DNA of 64,000 nt from Cryptomeria japonica (GCF_030272615.1 NC_081405.1:648493420-648557419), one strand, 5' to 3'; positions 1 to 11,564 are shown, counted from the first letter of the stretch. Numbers and translations: made by a program. Notes: generated by a model not told the origin, from the letters alone.

Positions 1-406
1 GGCATAGGAGATGCTATCTTTGTAGTTCACTCATTTCTTCAAATTGTACTCTGGATTTGTATGTAGTCTGTGAGGCTCCTTTTGTGATTGAGCAGTGTGC
101 TCTCTAGGATGTAAGCCTTCTTGCAAGTGCAGGCCCCCATATTTTGTAATATCTCTTCATATGGCTAGTGGATTGATATTGTGGGTCACAAATCCCACCA
201 TTGTTTTTCCTCTTTGAGGTTTTCCATGTATAATTTTTTGTTCTATGGTATTAATTTGTGTGATTGGCTTATTGATTGCTTTACTTCTTTCAATCTTATA
301 TGTATCGATATACCGGTTGGTGAATGCATGTTTTGATAATGTTAAATTTGATCATTCTGGTAGAACATTGATTCAGCCCCCCTCTCTATGTTCTTGAATT
401 CCAACA
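1..406 (+). repeat. Element A 5' LTR (3' part only)
   Basis: The sequence up to 406 ends in CCAACA, directly before a degenerate tRNA-Met primer site. It contains the hairpin GTGGGTCACAAATCCCACC at 181-199 and a C-tract (375-382) close to the end, both shared with the other LTRs here. The start of this LTR lies to the left of the window; the 3' copy, with insertions removed, is about 904 bp. Confidence 0.85.
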
Positions 407-408
407 AT

Positions 409-420
409 TGGTAGTAGAGC
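409..420 (+). other. Element A primer-binding site (tRNA-iMet type)
   Basis: TGGTAGTAGAGC differs from the standard plant TGGTATCAGAGC at two positions and starts three bases after the LTR end. The minus strand would be primed here by initiator tRNA-Met. Confidence 0.75.
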
Positions 421-474
421 CTTGTGCCTTAGAGGAAGTTTAACAGCTTGAGGAAGATATTGAATCTAAAATCC

Positions 475-1592
475 ATGGATATGAGTTTGGAGAAGCAACT
501 TGAGGTGGCACTTGAAGATTATGATGTTGAAAGGATGGACAACTTGAAGTTACAAGATGAATTGAATTCTTCTCAGGAATTCACTCTTATCCTACAGGAG
601 AGGTTTTCATCTGTTCAAGCTAGGAGGAAGGATCTTTTGCAAAATTGAGATAATGAAGAGAAAGATGCCCTTAATGATAAATGTCAAAAGATGAGTCAGG
701 AGAACATGGTCATGAGGAATGAAATGCAAGCCTTAACTATAAGGATGTCAAAGGAGATTGAGGACTAGAAGAAGGAAGAAAATATTGCTATATCTCCGAA
801 AGACAAATTTGAAGAATGCTCTCAGTTGGTTCATGAGAATGAGATGTTGTGAACAGATTTAGTACAATCCTTGAGTATTAAACAAGAACTTGAGAGACAA
901 ATGATAATTCTGAGAGATGATTTGACTGCTACAAGTGAGTACAAGGACAAATTCAAGGTTAGTTGAATACAAATTGATGAGTTATTGAAAAGTCAAAGAC
1001 AAAAATGAGATTCCAGTGGACTTGGATTTGAACAAGGTCAGAGCTCTAGTACCACAAATGAAGATCAAAATTAGTAGGCATTGGTAAGGTGGCTTAATGC
1101 TTACAAATTTAATGGTAGATACTTTGTTTGTAATAAATTTGGTCGCATGGCTAGGCAATGTAGAAATAGATAAAATCATAACTATAATTCTACTCACGAT
1201 CTATATTGTAAATACAATAAGTATGGTCATAAGACAAAAGATTGCAGAATGAATGTTGAATGTTATGGATGTGGAAAATTTGGACATATGCCTAATTAGT
1301 GAAAGTCAAGCAATTATACTAGTTTTAGCAAAGCAATTCAAAATAACAATTTACATGTTATGCATGCAATGAGGTTGGACACATAGCTAAGTTCTGTAGT
1401 AGGAGAAATTTGTCTCTTAACAATGAAGGATCAAATGAGAAAGGAAAATAGAAGGTTAATAAACTTTGGCAAGCTCATATCAAGAAATGGGTTAGGAAGT
1501 TGAAAGATCAATCAACAGATGGAAATGCACTGGTTACTCAACCGACAGAGGAGGTTGCTCTTGCACCGGCAGGAAGCTCATCTGGTAATTAA
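475..1592 (+). pseudogene. Element A gag (coiled coil plus CCHC knuckles), broken
   Basis: The chosen ATG aligns with the starts of gag in elements B and E (M-x-x-L-x-K-Q-L). The first about 200 codons are charged, heptad-like helix typical of a coiled coil. Four zinc-knuckle sites follow from 1120 on; the first has Cys-to-Tyr and His-to-Arg changes, the third loses its last Cys near a stop, and the fourth is out of frame. In-frame stops occur at 646-648, 766-768, 850-852, 964-966 and later, and at least one frameshift lies before the terminal TAA at 1590. Gag would package the element RNA; this copy cannot be translated whole. Confidence 0.75.
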
Positions 1593-1810
1593 GGTAGATG
1601 TCTTAGGGGTAGGAAAAATTCATGAATATACTACTTATGCTATGGGAAGAGGTTCTGGAAGATGTTCCAGATATTGGAAATGCTTATCCGACATGGAGAT
1701 GTTCGACCGAGATCTGGTATCTTTCACCGGAAGTCATTCATATCAATGATGGATTTGGGTTTTTCTTGGAGGTTAAAAGGTTTAATCTACTTCATTTCTA
1801 ATCACTTTGC

Positions 1811-1860
1811 ATTCAGAGTGATTCAGAGTGATTCATAGTGATTCAGAGTGATTTAGAGTG
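1811..1860. repeat. Five tandem copies of a 10-bp unit
   Basis: ATTCAGAGTG is repeated five times head to tail with two single-base changes, followed by looser copies to about 1882. It lies in the untranslated gap between gag and ORF2 of element A, where B and E carry a TATA-like box instead. Confidence 0.85.
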
Positions 1861-1970
1861 AGTCTAAGGCGATTCAGTGTGATCGATATCTTCTTGAGCG
1901 ATTTCAACAACGATTAGAAGAGTTCTTTGGGTTTTCACTGGTAGCTATTCATAGGTATTTATCTTTCATC

Positions 1971-4900
1971 ATGGAAGTGGGATCATCCTCTGCACCAAAT
2001 TTTATTGTAAATCCTATTGTTGTTGAGATCAAGGACCGTCCTAGGTTGATTTTCAAGTGATGTCCGCATATAGCTACCTTGGATGATTCAATTGGTGCTT
2101 TTTCCTATGTCCCGAAAGGAGTTGTACATGTTGAAGATGTCAAAGCTTACATTCATTGTCATATTGAGGATTTGGGAACTAGTGATATTAAGAGCAAGTA
2201 TATGAGTGAGTTAATGGGAGATTCTAGAAAGATTAAGCCCGAGTATCAACATATTGAGGATCTAGGGTTTACTGACATTTTGGATATTCCTAAATTTGAG
2301 GATGAGATTGTCAGATATGTTTTATGCAGAGTACATGGAGAATTCATTTGGTTGGACTGACCATATAAGATCTTGAATGAGGCCATCAAGGAAATCACTA
2401 GTTTTCTACAGGTTGGACAACATCCAAAGAAGAAGGTTTCTAATGATCTTGTTAACAAAATCATTGGTGCAACATTGGACAAGCGATCAATAAGGGTTTG
2501 AACTATCATTGGCAGAGATATCAGATTCAGAGGTATGATTATTGGTTACAAGGTAACTCAATCAAACTGTCTGAATTTTGTTTCTAGCTCCTGCATTTTT
2601 GCAGAAGATAAGATGATGAGGGAAAATGATAAGTTAGATCTATGTGGATGGATGTTGGATGAATTGTTAATTAACCTAGGGAGGATCAAAGGAGAGAAGA
2701 AGGGAACATTTCGGTATGGAAATCTTATTGTCTGTTTGATGTTATTTTTCATTAGTAAGATTCCCAGTTTTGAGAAGAGACAATGGGCATTTGATATCTC
2801 GATAGGAAGACAACTGAAACAATATATTGCGAGTTTGAGTAGTCACTGAGATGACAAAATATGGGGTTAATTTAAGGCATTCTAGAAGGCTATGAATTCT
2901 AGGGAGAGGGTTCCAAAGAAAATTGTTGAGAAATACTCAATTGAGATATGCTTCATGGTTAAGAAGGATGAAAATTTGATGGAAGCTATCAAGCCATGGA
3001 AGATATGGATTGAAGAGATGGGTTATGAAGTTGATGCATAGATTCTAGATGCTTATGCACAGTTGCTAATTGATGCACCTATTGATGAAGTTGAGAAAAC
3101 CTTTGGCACTGCTAAGGAGAAAAAGAAAGAGGTTAAAACTGAGTTTAATCAAAAGAAGAGGGAGAAGTAGTAGGGTAAGGTAAGCAAGTTTGTGGAACAA
3201 GTATCTCAAGACATCAGGGAATTAATTGATGTTGTTCTGGAAAAAGGAAGCAAGAGGTAAGAACCAGAGATTTTTATTGAGCCTATTCCATTAGAATCTG
3301 GATCTGATGATGACACACCCTTAGCATTCAAGAGGGTATTGAGGAAGAAAGGAGAAGAGACTAAGGTGGAAGCAAGGAAGCAACTAGTTAGGAAAGTTAC
3401 AAGAAGGGTACTAGCACAGAAATGAGCTCCAAAGAAAACAACTTCTACTCCATCTGGTACTGGAAGAAGAAAGAAGATAGACGATATTAATCTAGCACTT
3501 GTTATCAATAATGTAACTATTATCCCACCCAAGACTTGTGCGGAATTGGTTGATGAAATAACTAAAGATGGTATGTTGAAGAATGTACAATTTTATTATG
3601 AGCATTTGGATGATGATGAATAGAGAGAAGTTGAGGAAGCAGTTTTGTTGTATTTGGATATTTATAAGAAAGCCTTATTAGAAATTGAAAATCAAATACT
3701 AGCATAGTTATATGACAAATTAGATGCTAGAGGATTATCAGCAGTGGAGGAGGACAAGCATATACAAATTCAAGAGTTGTTATCTACTTGTGCATTCATT
3801 ACTCCAAAGGAGTTGGACATAACTCTTGAGGTTGCAGATAGGAAAATATTTCACAGCAAGCACAAGATAGTCAGTCTTATGTTAGGTAGGGTTAATGAGA
3901 TAGTCAAGGAGACCCACAAGGCATGGGTTCAATTCTTTGTTGCAAACCCTGGTTTCTATACTTCATCGAAGGCTAAAACTGACACTACAGACATCTCAAT
4001 TGAAGAGAAAGGTAAAGGTATAATGGGTAAAACATCTACAATTTTGAAAATTATTAAGACATTGTATATAGAGCCCTTGGTAGAAACTAATGTATAGAAA
4101 AATATTGAGATACTGACAGAATCAAAAAGTGTACAGGTTACAAATGTTGAGGACAATAGTCCTCCAGATCTGAATGTATAGGTTAAGGTCACAAATCATA
4201 AGGAGGAACTGACAATAATGGTTATTGTATCGAGTGGCGAAGCCACCAGTGCAAGAGAGGAAGCTATAAAAGTCAAACCATTAGAGGAGAAGAGAGGGGA
4301 ATCTAATAGGGAATCGATAGAGATCCCATCATTGTTGTCAATTGACACCTCACATGTTGAACATAAAATAATTATCGAGATGAGTTCTATTGAGCTCATG
4401 ATGATGGTTGCACAAAAGATGATGAAGGAAGGATATATGAACAAAGGAGTTATTGATCAGTCTATCACTATTTTGCATATACTTGTCCCAACGTGCAAAT
4501 TTTCACAAAGAAGCAAGCCCATCCGACAAGATTAAAATAATCACTGAGCACATTTCTAAGGACTTTGAATCTGTACAGCAGATATCAAACCGATAGGCAC
4601 TGGAGAGGTTTACACAGGCTAAGAGAGCAACATTTGATTACATGATTGAATCAGAGAAGAAGGAGATTAATGATAAGTTGAATTTTCTTGATGATTCTTT
4701 GAGGTAGTGTACTAATATTTATAGAGTATGTTGCGACACAAGTTTACTTACAACAAAGATAGATAAAAGGATTAAGGATACCCAGGAGAAGATTGTAGGT
4801 ATAGTCAATTCTTTTGATGGTTCACATTCTTTGACTACATCTATTGATGGCTAGATTTTAGTTTTGGAATCCCAAATTTCATCTCTTGAGATGGATAAAG

Positions 4901-5145
4901 ATAAAATCATTAGGAGAACTAGAGGTCTTAGAGGATTGGTGAGTCTCTAGTTGGATTCATTAAGTGTACATAAGGAGTATATTGATATGGTTGGTAAGCC
5001 CACACTAACATAACTTAAGGATAAGGATTCATATGCCCATATACTTAATTGACTTGTATCTATTTCTAGAACACTCAAATCAGGTTGGGACACCTATCTA
5101 GATCTTTTGGAGAAATCCTATCTGGAAATTTTCAAATATATTTAG
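1971..5145 (+). pseudogene. Element A ORF2, broken
   Basis: The ATG opens a frame that matches ORF2 of B, C, D and E along its length: an N-terminal block with the pattern RVHGEF-W-D, then I-GYK, N-SS, and GTFRYGNLIVCLML, followed by a basic linker and long helical, coiled-coil-like sequence. More than a dozen in-frame stops (for example 2058, 2358, 2499, 2847) make it a pseudogene. No catalytic motif of pol is present. The function is unknown; the N-terminal block resembles the plant transposon-associated family Pfam calls Transposase_32 (pattern recognition only). The end is approximate. Confidence 0.7.
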
Positions 5146-5400
5146 CTCTGGTAAGGTATTTTGGGACATTTTTTATACTATCTGTTATTCTTCATCCTGA
5201 TTTTTGGTTTTTTTTTTGGCAGTGATGTCAAAAGGGTATTATAGGTCAAAAATATATTCTTGGTATCAAAAGATTTGGAGGTATGGAATATTTTGTATTG
5301 ATCATGATCACAGATGGATATTCAGCTCAGGGGAGCAGTCTCGGGATGAAACTGGTAGATGGAAACCATTATCATTTTTCATGTGAGTGTTATCATCAAT

Positions 5401-5414
5401 GCCAAAGGGGGAGA
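5401..5414 (+). other. Element A polypurine tract at 3' LTR
   Basis: GCCAAAGGGGGAGA lies just before TGTTTGC at 5416, where the 3' LTR begins. A second, weaker purine run (GTCAAAAGGG) occurs about 170 bases upstream at 5226-5236, as in the sibling elements. Confidence 0.8.
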
Positions 5415-6028
5415 TTGTTTGCAATTGACACTAATTTGATTGGTTTCAATATGTTGTCATTGATGGAAACATGTTCTGGATTTCAGATTTTGGTTTGGTT
5501 GATTACTGGTAGACACTTCACCGGCACAGGCAATGACAGGTATCTTTCCCTATAGGAAAAATTCTTTGGGTACCGGCATTGAAGGCCGAAATGACTTCAT
5601 CAGGTTATTGGTATTGGAGGTCAACATTATTTTGGGAGATCCAGCATCGACAATTGATTTTTGTATTTATGTATTTATGTAACTGAGCCAACATGTAAAT
5701 TCATTTTGTAATTATCTCTGTAAGACAATATAAGGAATGATGGATTGTAAGGGTATATAGGTTAGTTGATTAGATCATTTTGTAACATGTAAGGATAGGA
5801 GAATGTGATAATGTTTTGTAATGCAAATTTTATTTAAGAGGTTATTCTGGTAAGGGTTTTAGGGTTTTAGATCGAAACAGACAAAGCTTAATTAGAACTA
5901 TATTGAGGAATAAGAGATGTTATCTTTACGGTTCACTCATTTCTCTGGATTGTAGTCTGGATTTGTACCAAGTTAGTGAGGCTCCTTTTGTGATTGAGCA
6001 ATGTGCTCTAGGTTGTAAGCCTTCCTGC

Positions 6029-6751
6029 TGTTGGAAAATGCACACTCCAATGAGAAATTGTAGGTGATTGAAGGTATTGTTATTGATGGCAACCTTAAAA
6101 TCATATGATATTGGCAGGCACCAACACCGGCAAACTCTACGCTGACATACAAAACACTGGCACCCTGGCCAACAACAATTTTGTATAAACATATTTTGTA
6201 ATTAATTGTAAAATCTTTGTAAGCCGACATGGCGGATTATAATATGACTCATATATGTATGAGATCATTGTAGATCATTTAGGTAATGATATGATGTGAA
6301 ATATAAATAGAAGGTAGTAGACCTAATATGTGAATTATTGGTTAAGGGTTTATGTATGTAGAAGAGCTTAAACCAGTACTAAATCTGGCATAGCATATGC
6401 TAATCTGAAGTAGTACAATATATTGGATTAGTATAATCCATTTTTGTAAGTTAGTGTGACTTCTTGCATGTCCAGGCCCCTATCGTAAGTAGTAATATTC
6501 ACTTATTTGCAAGTAAGCGAATATTGTGGGTCACAAATCCCACCGATGTTTTTCCCATACCGGGTTTCCTCGTTAAAATATTGTGTTATGGTGTGTTTTT
6601 CATGTTGTGGTTGTTATTCTTATTTGCTGCATTATTTCTAGTTTACTAGTACATAGTTTTAATATGCATTTCATGTTATAAGTTAAGAAAATTATATTAT
6701 GGGTCAGATACTGATTCACCCCCACTCTCAGTATCTTTGGGAATCCTAACA
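6029..6751 (+). repeat. Element B 5' LTR (723 bp)
   Basis: Begins TGTTGGAAAATG and ends ATCCTAACA next to the primer site. It matches 11760-12528 and lacks about 46 bp present in that copy (the stretch equivalent to 12198-12243). It has the GTGGG/CCCAC hairpin at 6526-6543 and the CACCCCCACTCTCAGT-type end. Confidence 0.92.
6302..6310 (+). promoter_or_regulatory. TATA box of element B 5' LTR
   Basis: TATAAATAG is a good plant TATA box in the middle of the LTR, where the U3/R boundary would be. The 3' copy reads TATGAATAG (about 12040), a decayed version. Confidence 0.55.
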
Positions 6752-6753
6752 AT

Positions 6754-6765
6754 TGGTATCAGATC
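6754..6765 (+). other. Element B primer-binding site
   Basis: TGGTATCAGATC matches 11 of 12 bases of the initiator-tRNA-Met site and begins two bases after the LTR. Confidence 0.85.
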
Positions 6766-6822
6766 ATGATCCTCTATTTTCAGAAGCCTACCAACTTGAG
6801 CAAGATCTTGTCACTGATAGAG

Positions 6823-7893
6823 ATGGAAAACTTGAGAAAGCAATTGGAAACAACTCTTTTAGACTATGAAACAAAACAAGTGAAGAATATAAAAATTGAG
6901 GATGATCTGAAGGCTACTCAGGATATTATTCAAGGACTTCAAGAAAATTTCACCATAGCAAGAAATAAAAGAAGAGAACTTTGTGTGAAGATGCAAAAAG
7001 AGGAAGATGAAAAGGAAACTCTTAATGATTTGGTAAGCAAGCTAAGACAAGAAATCAGTACAACAAAGAATGAGATGCAAGATATGACTATGAGATTTTG
7101 TAAAGAAATTGAAGATAGAAAGAAGAATGAAGAAGACTTGGTTAGAAGACTGAATGATACTGGAAATGAAAACACAAGACTCAATCATGACAATGATATG
7201 CTAAAGACAGATCTAATTCACTTAGATCATGATAAAACTTAACTCATGAGACAAAAGGACTTCTTGGAAAATGAATTGGCTACTGCAAATCAATACAAGG
7301 AGAAATTCAAGAAAAGTTCAGATGAACTTGATGACATGCTGAAGAATCAGAAACCTAATGGCGATGCAAGCAATCTTGGCTTTGAAGTTGGTGAAAGCTC
7401 TAGTACTGTAAACAATCATGATCATAGTAAACTGGTAACACAACCTAATTCTTACAAATTCAATGGGAAATGCTTTAACTGTAATAAGTATGGTCATAGA
7501 GAAAATCAGTGTAGATCTAAAAATTATCAGAACACTAATACACCCATTGGTCAATGTTCTAAATGCAACAAAGTTGGTCATAACTTAGAAAATTGCATAA
7601 AGAATGTAAGATGTTATGTTTGTGGAAGATTTAGACACTTATCTAATCAGTGTAGAACACATATCCACATAAGATATGGGAAAGCTATTCAGAAAAACAA
7701 TGTGACTTGTTATGCTTGTAACAAAATTGGACTTATTGCAAAATTTTGTAGAAGCAAGTCCCCACCGGCAAATAACAAAGGTCCTAGTTTGAAAGGTAAA
7801 GAAAAGGTTGAAGAGGTAAAGCAAGAATTCTCAAAGAAATGGATCAGAAAGTCAGATCATAATGTTGATGTGAATACTCCTCCACTGGCATAA
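6823..7893 (+). pseudogene. Element B gag, nearly intact (one in-frame stop)
   Basis: Frame of about 356 codons with a single TAA at 7240-7242. An upstream ATG at 6766 is in frame, but the start at 6823 aligns with A and E. Residues about 1-190 are rich in E, K, L and N with heptad spacing, a predicted coiled coil. Four CX2CX4HX4C knuckles follow at 7471-7512, 7555-7596, 7612-7653 and 7708-7749; in the last the His is Leu. A basic tail ends the protein. Role in the family: RNA binding and particle assembly. The coiled-coil Gag is a feature reported for Sirevirus-type Copia elements, which fits the other signals here. It may have been functional until recently. Confidence 0.82.
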
Positions 7894-7961
7894 CAAAGTA
7901 ACACTCCACCGGTAGGAGACTCTTCATCTAATTAAAGGAAAATCAGTACAAAAAAATAACA

Positions 7962-7969
7962 TTATAAAG
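7962..7969 (+). promoter_or_regulatory. TATA-like box between gag and ORF2 of element B
   Basis: TTATAAAG, followed by CAAGTGTTTTGGCTCC, lies 70 bases after the gag stop and about 150 bases before the ORF2 ATG. Element E has TTATAAAG at 57046-57053 and element D has TATAAAAG at the equivalent place on the minus strand, so the box is conserved across copies. It could start a separate ORF2 transcript (inference). Confidence 0.45.
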
Positions 7970-8112
7970 CAAGTGTTTTGGCTCCCTTTTCATTCACTGA
8001 GCATTCAAATCTTTGAGAGCACAAAAATTTTTGAGTGAACGCATCCTTAGCGAAGAAGTGAAGTAGTTTACCAAAGCACTCATCCCTAAGGTAGATTAAG
8101 GTATTTATAACT

Positions 8113-8901
8113 ATGGCATTCTCCTCCACTCCTAAATTTATTATGAACCCTACTATGATTGAGGTTATTAAGTGCCCTAGACCCGTATTCAAACTAGTTC
8201 CCGAAATTGAAAAGAAAGATGATAGCATAGTTGCATTCTCTCAAATTCCTAAGGGAGTAGTATATGTTGAAGACCCTAAGATATACATACATTGTCATAT
8301 AGAGGAATCAGGTGATGATGAGATAAAAAACATGTATAGGACTATGATCTGTTATGTAGATGGTAATGTTAAGCCGAAACACAAGATAGTGGAAACCCTA
8401 GGCTTTGTGGATATTCTTAGCATTCCTAATTTTCCTAAGGATATTATAAGAATTGTGCTAAGAAGAGTTCATAGTGAATTCTTGTGGTTGGATTCGATTC
8501 ATAAAATCACAAAAGAAGTAGTAAAAGCAATAACAGGGTTACCTTCCATCGGTAGTAGACCTAACAGAACAAAGAAGGTCTCGAATGACATAGTGATGAA
8601 ACTAACCAGTGCAACTTTTGACAAAAGGTCTCTAAGGGTAAATGATGTAAAGGACACCAATGTTAAATTTATCATTATGATCTTAGGTTACAAAGCCACA
8701 CATGCAAATAGGTTGAACTTAGTTTCTAACCTATGTATCAAAAGTGCATATGATATGGTCAATAATAATGCTAGAATAGATGTATGTGAATGGCTCAAAG
8801 ATGAATTGATAGACAATCTAAAGAAAATTAAAGGAGACAAGAAAGGAACCTTTAGATTTGGAAATTTTCTTGTTTGTCTAATGTTGTACATAACTAAGTA
8901 A
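8113..8901 (+). CDS. Element B ORF2, first part: open 262-residue protein of unknown function
   Basis: This is the conserved N-terminal block of ORF2, fully open from ATG to TAA. It carries DDSIVAFSQIPKGVVYVED, RVHSEFLWLD, KITKE-V-AITGLP, ILGYKATHANRLN and GTFRFGNFLVCLML, all shared with A, C, D, E and (loosely) H. The layout (V-R-G/H-x-E followed by I...GLP, then a helical block with D-CEWL-DEL) is reminiscent of the plant transposon-associated Transposase_32 family; this is pattern memory, not a search result. The TAA occurs at the same codon as a TAG in E (57979), whereas A and C read through. It is either the genuine end of a 262-aa protein in the B/E subfamily or an inherited stop. Confidence 0.6.
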   Translation: MAFSSTPKFIMNPTMIEVIKCPRPVFKLVPEIEKKDDSIVAFSQIPKGVVYVEDPKIYIHCHIEESGDDEIKNMYRTMICYVDGNVKPKHKIVETLGFVDILSIPNFPKDIIRIVLRRVHSEFLWLDSIHKITKEVVKAITGLPSIGSRPNRTKKVSNDIVMKLTSATFDKRSLRVNDVKDTNVKFIIMILGYKATHANRLNLVSNLCIKSAYDMVNNNARIDVCEWLKDELIDNLKKIKGDKKGTFRFGNFLVCLMLYITK

Positions 8902-11564
8902 GTACCTGGTATTGGCAGAAGAGATTTTGGTTTTGACATACCAGTAGGAAAGCAACTATTGGATCTATTGAACATGGGAGAAAACAGGGAAAAAAACTTA
9001 AATGAACATTTTCAAGCATTGAAGGCTCAAATGAAAACTAGAATAAGACTGTCACAAGCTATTGTAGATAAATATCAGAAGGAAATTTGTTTGGTAATTA
9101 AAAAGGATGAAATCTAGATGGAGATAGTTGTCCCTAAAACTATCTGGGTAATTGAAATGGGCTATGAAATAGATGACAATATTATAGAAACTTATGCAAA
9201 AGTCCTCCTTGAAGAACCAAAGGAACCCACTAAGAAAGTTTTTGGAAATGCTGAAACAATTGAGAGTGGAATTTAGTCTAGGAAAAGGGTCAAGAAGGTT
9301 GAGGAAATAGTAAGGAAAGGAACCTGACAAGCAAAGGCAATTAAGGAAGATGTTTTGAAGCAAACTGGTATAAAGGAAAGTGAGTTGGAAGGAATTCAAC
9401 TGGAAACTCATCTTTCACTGGTTGGAACTTCCTCTAAGAGTGATATACTGGCAGTATTTAAAATGGTAGAAAGGAAAAGAAAACCCTCACCAATACCCTC
9501 ACCCACTCCTAAGAGAACCAGACAACAACAACAGGAAGTGAGGCCTCTAGTAAAGAAAATGACTCCAAAGAAGAAGAAGGCAAAATAAAACATTGCTCCA
9601 CTAGATAAGCTTCTTAGTGAAATTACAAATGATGGTAAGTTAACGAACATTAGCAAACTATACAATACACTTTCTGTTGATGACAAATAAAGCATGAAAA
9701 ATAGTGTAATTTTACACTTGGATATTTATAAGAAATTTTTGATGGAAATTATTAATGAGATATCCAATGAGTTGTATAGAAGACTAGAAGCCAAAAGGGT
9801 AGCCATCGTTGAGTTGGATAAGAAAATTAAGATTGAGAAACTACTTGTAGTTCATCTAGTTAACTCACCAGAAGAGATTGATCAATTAATCAGTAAAGCA
9901 AACCAGACTGTATCTTCAACCTCTCATTGGCATGTAGCACTAATGGCTGGCAGAGTAAAAGAAGTTTTTGAAGAAACAACAAATGGATGGGACATATTCT
10001 TTGTTGCAAAAAAGGAACAGGAAGAACTAAAAAGACGCAAGACTATTAGAGTATATCAAAAGGACATGGATAAGGGGAAAGGTAAGGTAGGTGGTCCTCC
10101 AAGCCTTAAAATAACTGATAATGTACCCCCACCTTTTTCTAATACTCCAATGGCACATACTACTGACAATCAACGGGCCACAGAGAGTATGAAGACTCCA
10201 CTAGAGGATACAAATCCTAAGTTTGAAATTTTGTATACTATAAATATAGATACTCAAGAAGTAAATGTTGTGGTTGACAGAGAAACCACTGAGGACAAGA
10301 AGAAAGATGTGACTACTGAGTCACCGGCTGCAGATGCTAAGGTAGAGGTAAATGAAACTGTAAATATAAACATAGAAAAACCTACTGAGATAGAGCAACC
10401 GACAGAGGATACCATTGGTAAACCATTAGAGAAATCGATAGATAAAATTGATAGTATAGAGGTACAAGCAGAGAAACCGGCATTACATATAGAGGCTACA
10501 CCTGAGAAACCGGCTATTGAGAGCTCAGAAAAACCTTCTGAGACATAGATAGAGAAACCGGAACAAGTATAGGTTGAGACACAAGTTTAGACAAAAACAA
10601 TGCCATCGGCTAGAACAAAAAATCCCAAACCTTTACTTATAGAAATGCAAACACAAACTAACCTACCAAAGGTCGAATCAAGTAAGGTGATTACTACAAC
10701 TGGTAGCATGGATATTGTGAAGATAGTTGCACAGACATCTAGTACTTCTATGGCAGAATTTCGACATACAAATGTAATAGAGGTCTTACTGGATTCAATA
10801 AAGAAGATCACTGACTACAATGCACAAGCCTATAAGGCTATTGATGACACAATTCCCATTCTTAAATTGATAGTACCAAATTGCATTGTAGATAATAAGG
10901 ATTCTTTAGGTTGACTAGACACATTGTCTAAGTTCATCACCGGCAACATTTTGACAGTTGATCAAATAAATGAGGACACATTCAAGGAAAGAATGATTAA
11001 GGAAAAAGAGAAATTCTTTGAGTAAACTGAAAAGAAGAATAAGGAGAAAATGGATACCTTATTACTGGAACTTGGAGAGACAATTTTTATTTCAAGAAAC
11101 TGTATAGAGACACTTGCAAAACAAATTCTCTAACAGAAGATCTAGACAAGGAAATCAACAAAGCACAAGATAAGATTAACAATATTGCTGACAATCTGAT
11201 CGGTACATCGAATTCATTTTTGGAGATAGAGAAGAAAATTGCAGATCTAGAAGAGAAAATTAAGAAGTTAGAGAAGGACAAAGAGAGAATAAAGGATAAG
11301 GCAAAGAGCTTAAAATGTCAACTTGGTCCTAAACTAGATTACCTCATTTCTTTGAGAAAAGAAATTTCTGAGGCTCTAGTTCCCGAACTTAAGACATTGG
11401 AAGAGAAAATGCACATACCCACTAGTATAGTTCAGAGAACTCAAGGGGCATTACAAGATATCAAAAGATTCACTGGTAGCTTAAATTTGGTTTTGACAAA
11501 TATTTTTCAAATTGTAACCCACCAGCTTCAAGAATCTAGGCAGGACTCCACTGACAGCGAATGA
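8902..11564 (+). pseudogene. Element B ORF2, remainder: basic linker, acidic/Pro-Thr region, coiled coil
   Basis: The frame of the first part continues with scattered stops (9115 TAG, 9274, 9325, 9586, 9688, 10546 and others) to about 11080, where a frameshift occurs, and closes in another frame at 11564. Parts seen: a block similar in all copies (EMGYE-DD), a lysine-rich linker (KKMTPKKKKAK), a helical block conserved with E (ILH-D-YKKFLMEI; KIKIEKLL), a repetitive Pro/Thr/Glu region at about 10300-10540, and a C-terminal coiled coil at 11220-11450. A TAG is followed at once by ATG (9115-9120), as in E, so a separate third reading frame may start there. No membrane segment or enzyme motif is seen. 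Confidence 0.6.

Noticed and set aside
5926-6230. Minus-strand Cys-rich frames
   Set aside because: They run across the A/B LTR junction and cannot be an old gene.
9052-9695. Minus-strand frames across ORF2 of B
   Set aside because: Antisense shadows of the lysine-rich coding strand.
8902-11564. Suspected shared frameshift near the ORF2 end in B and E
   Set aside because: Breakpoints differ (about 11085-11098 in B, near 60235 in E), so they are independent.
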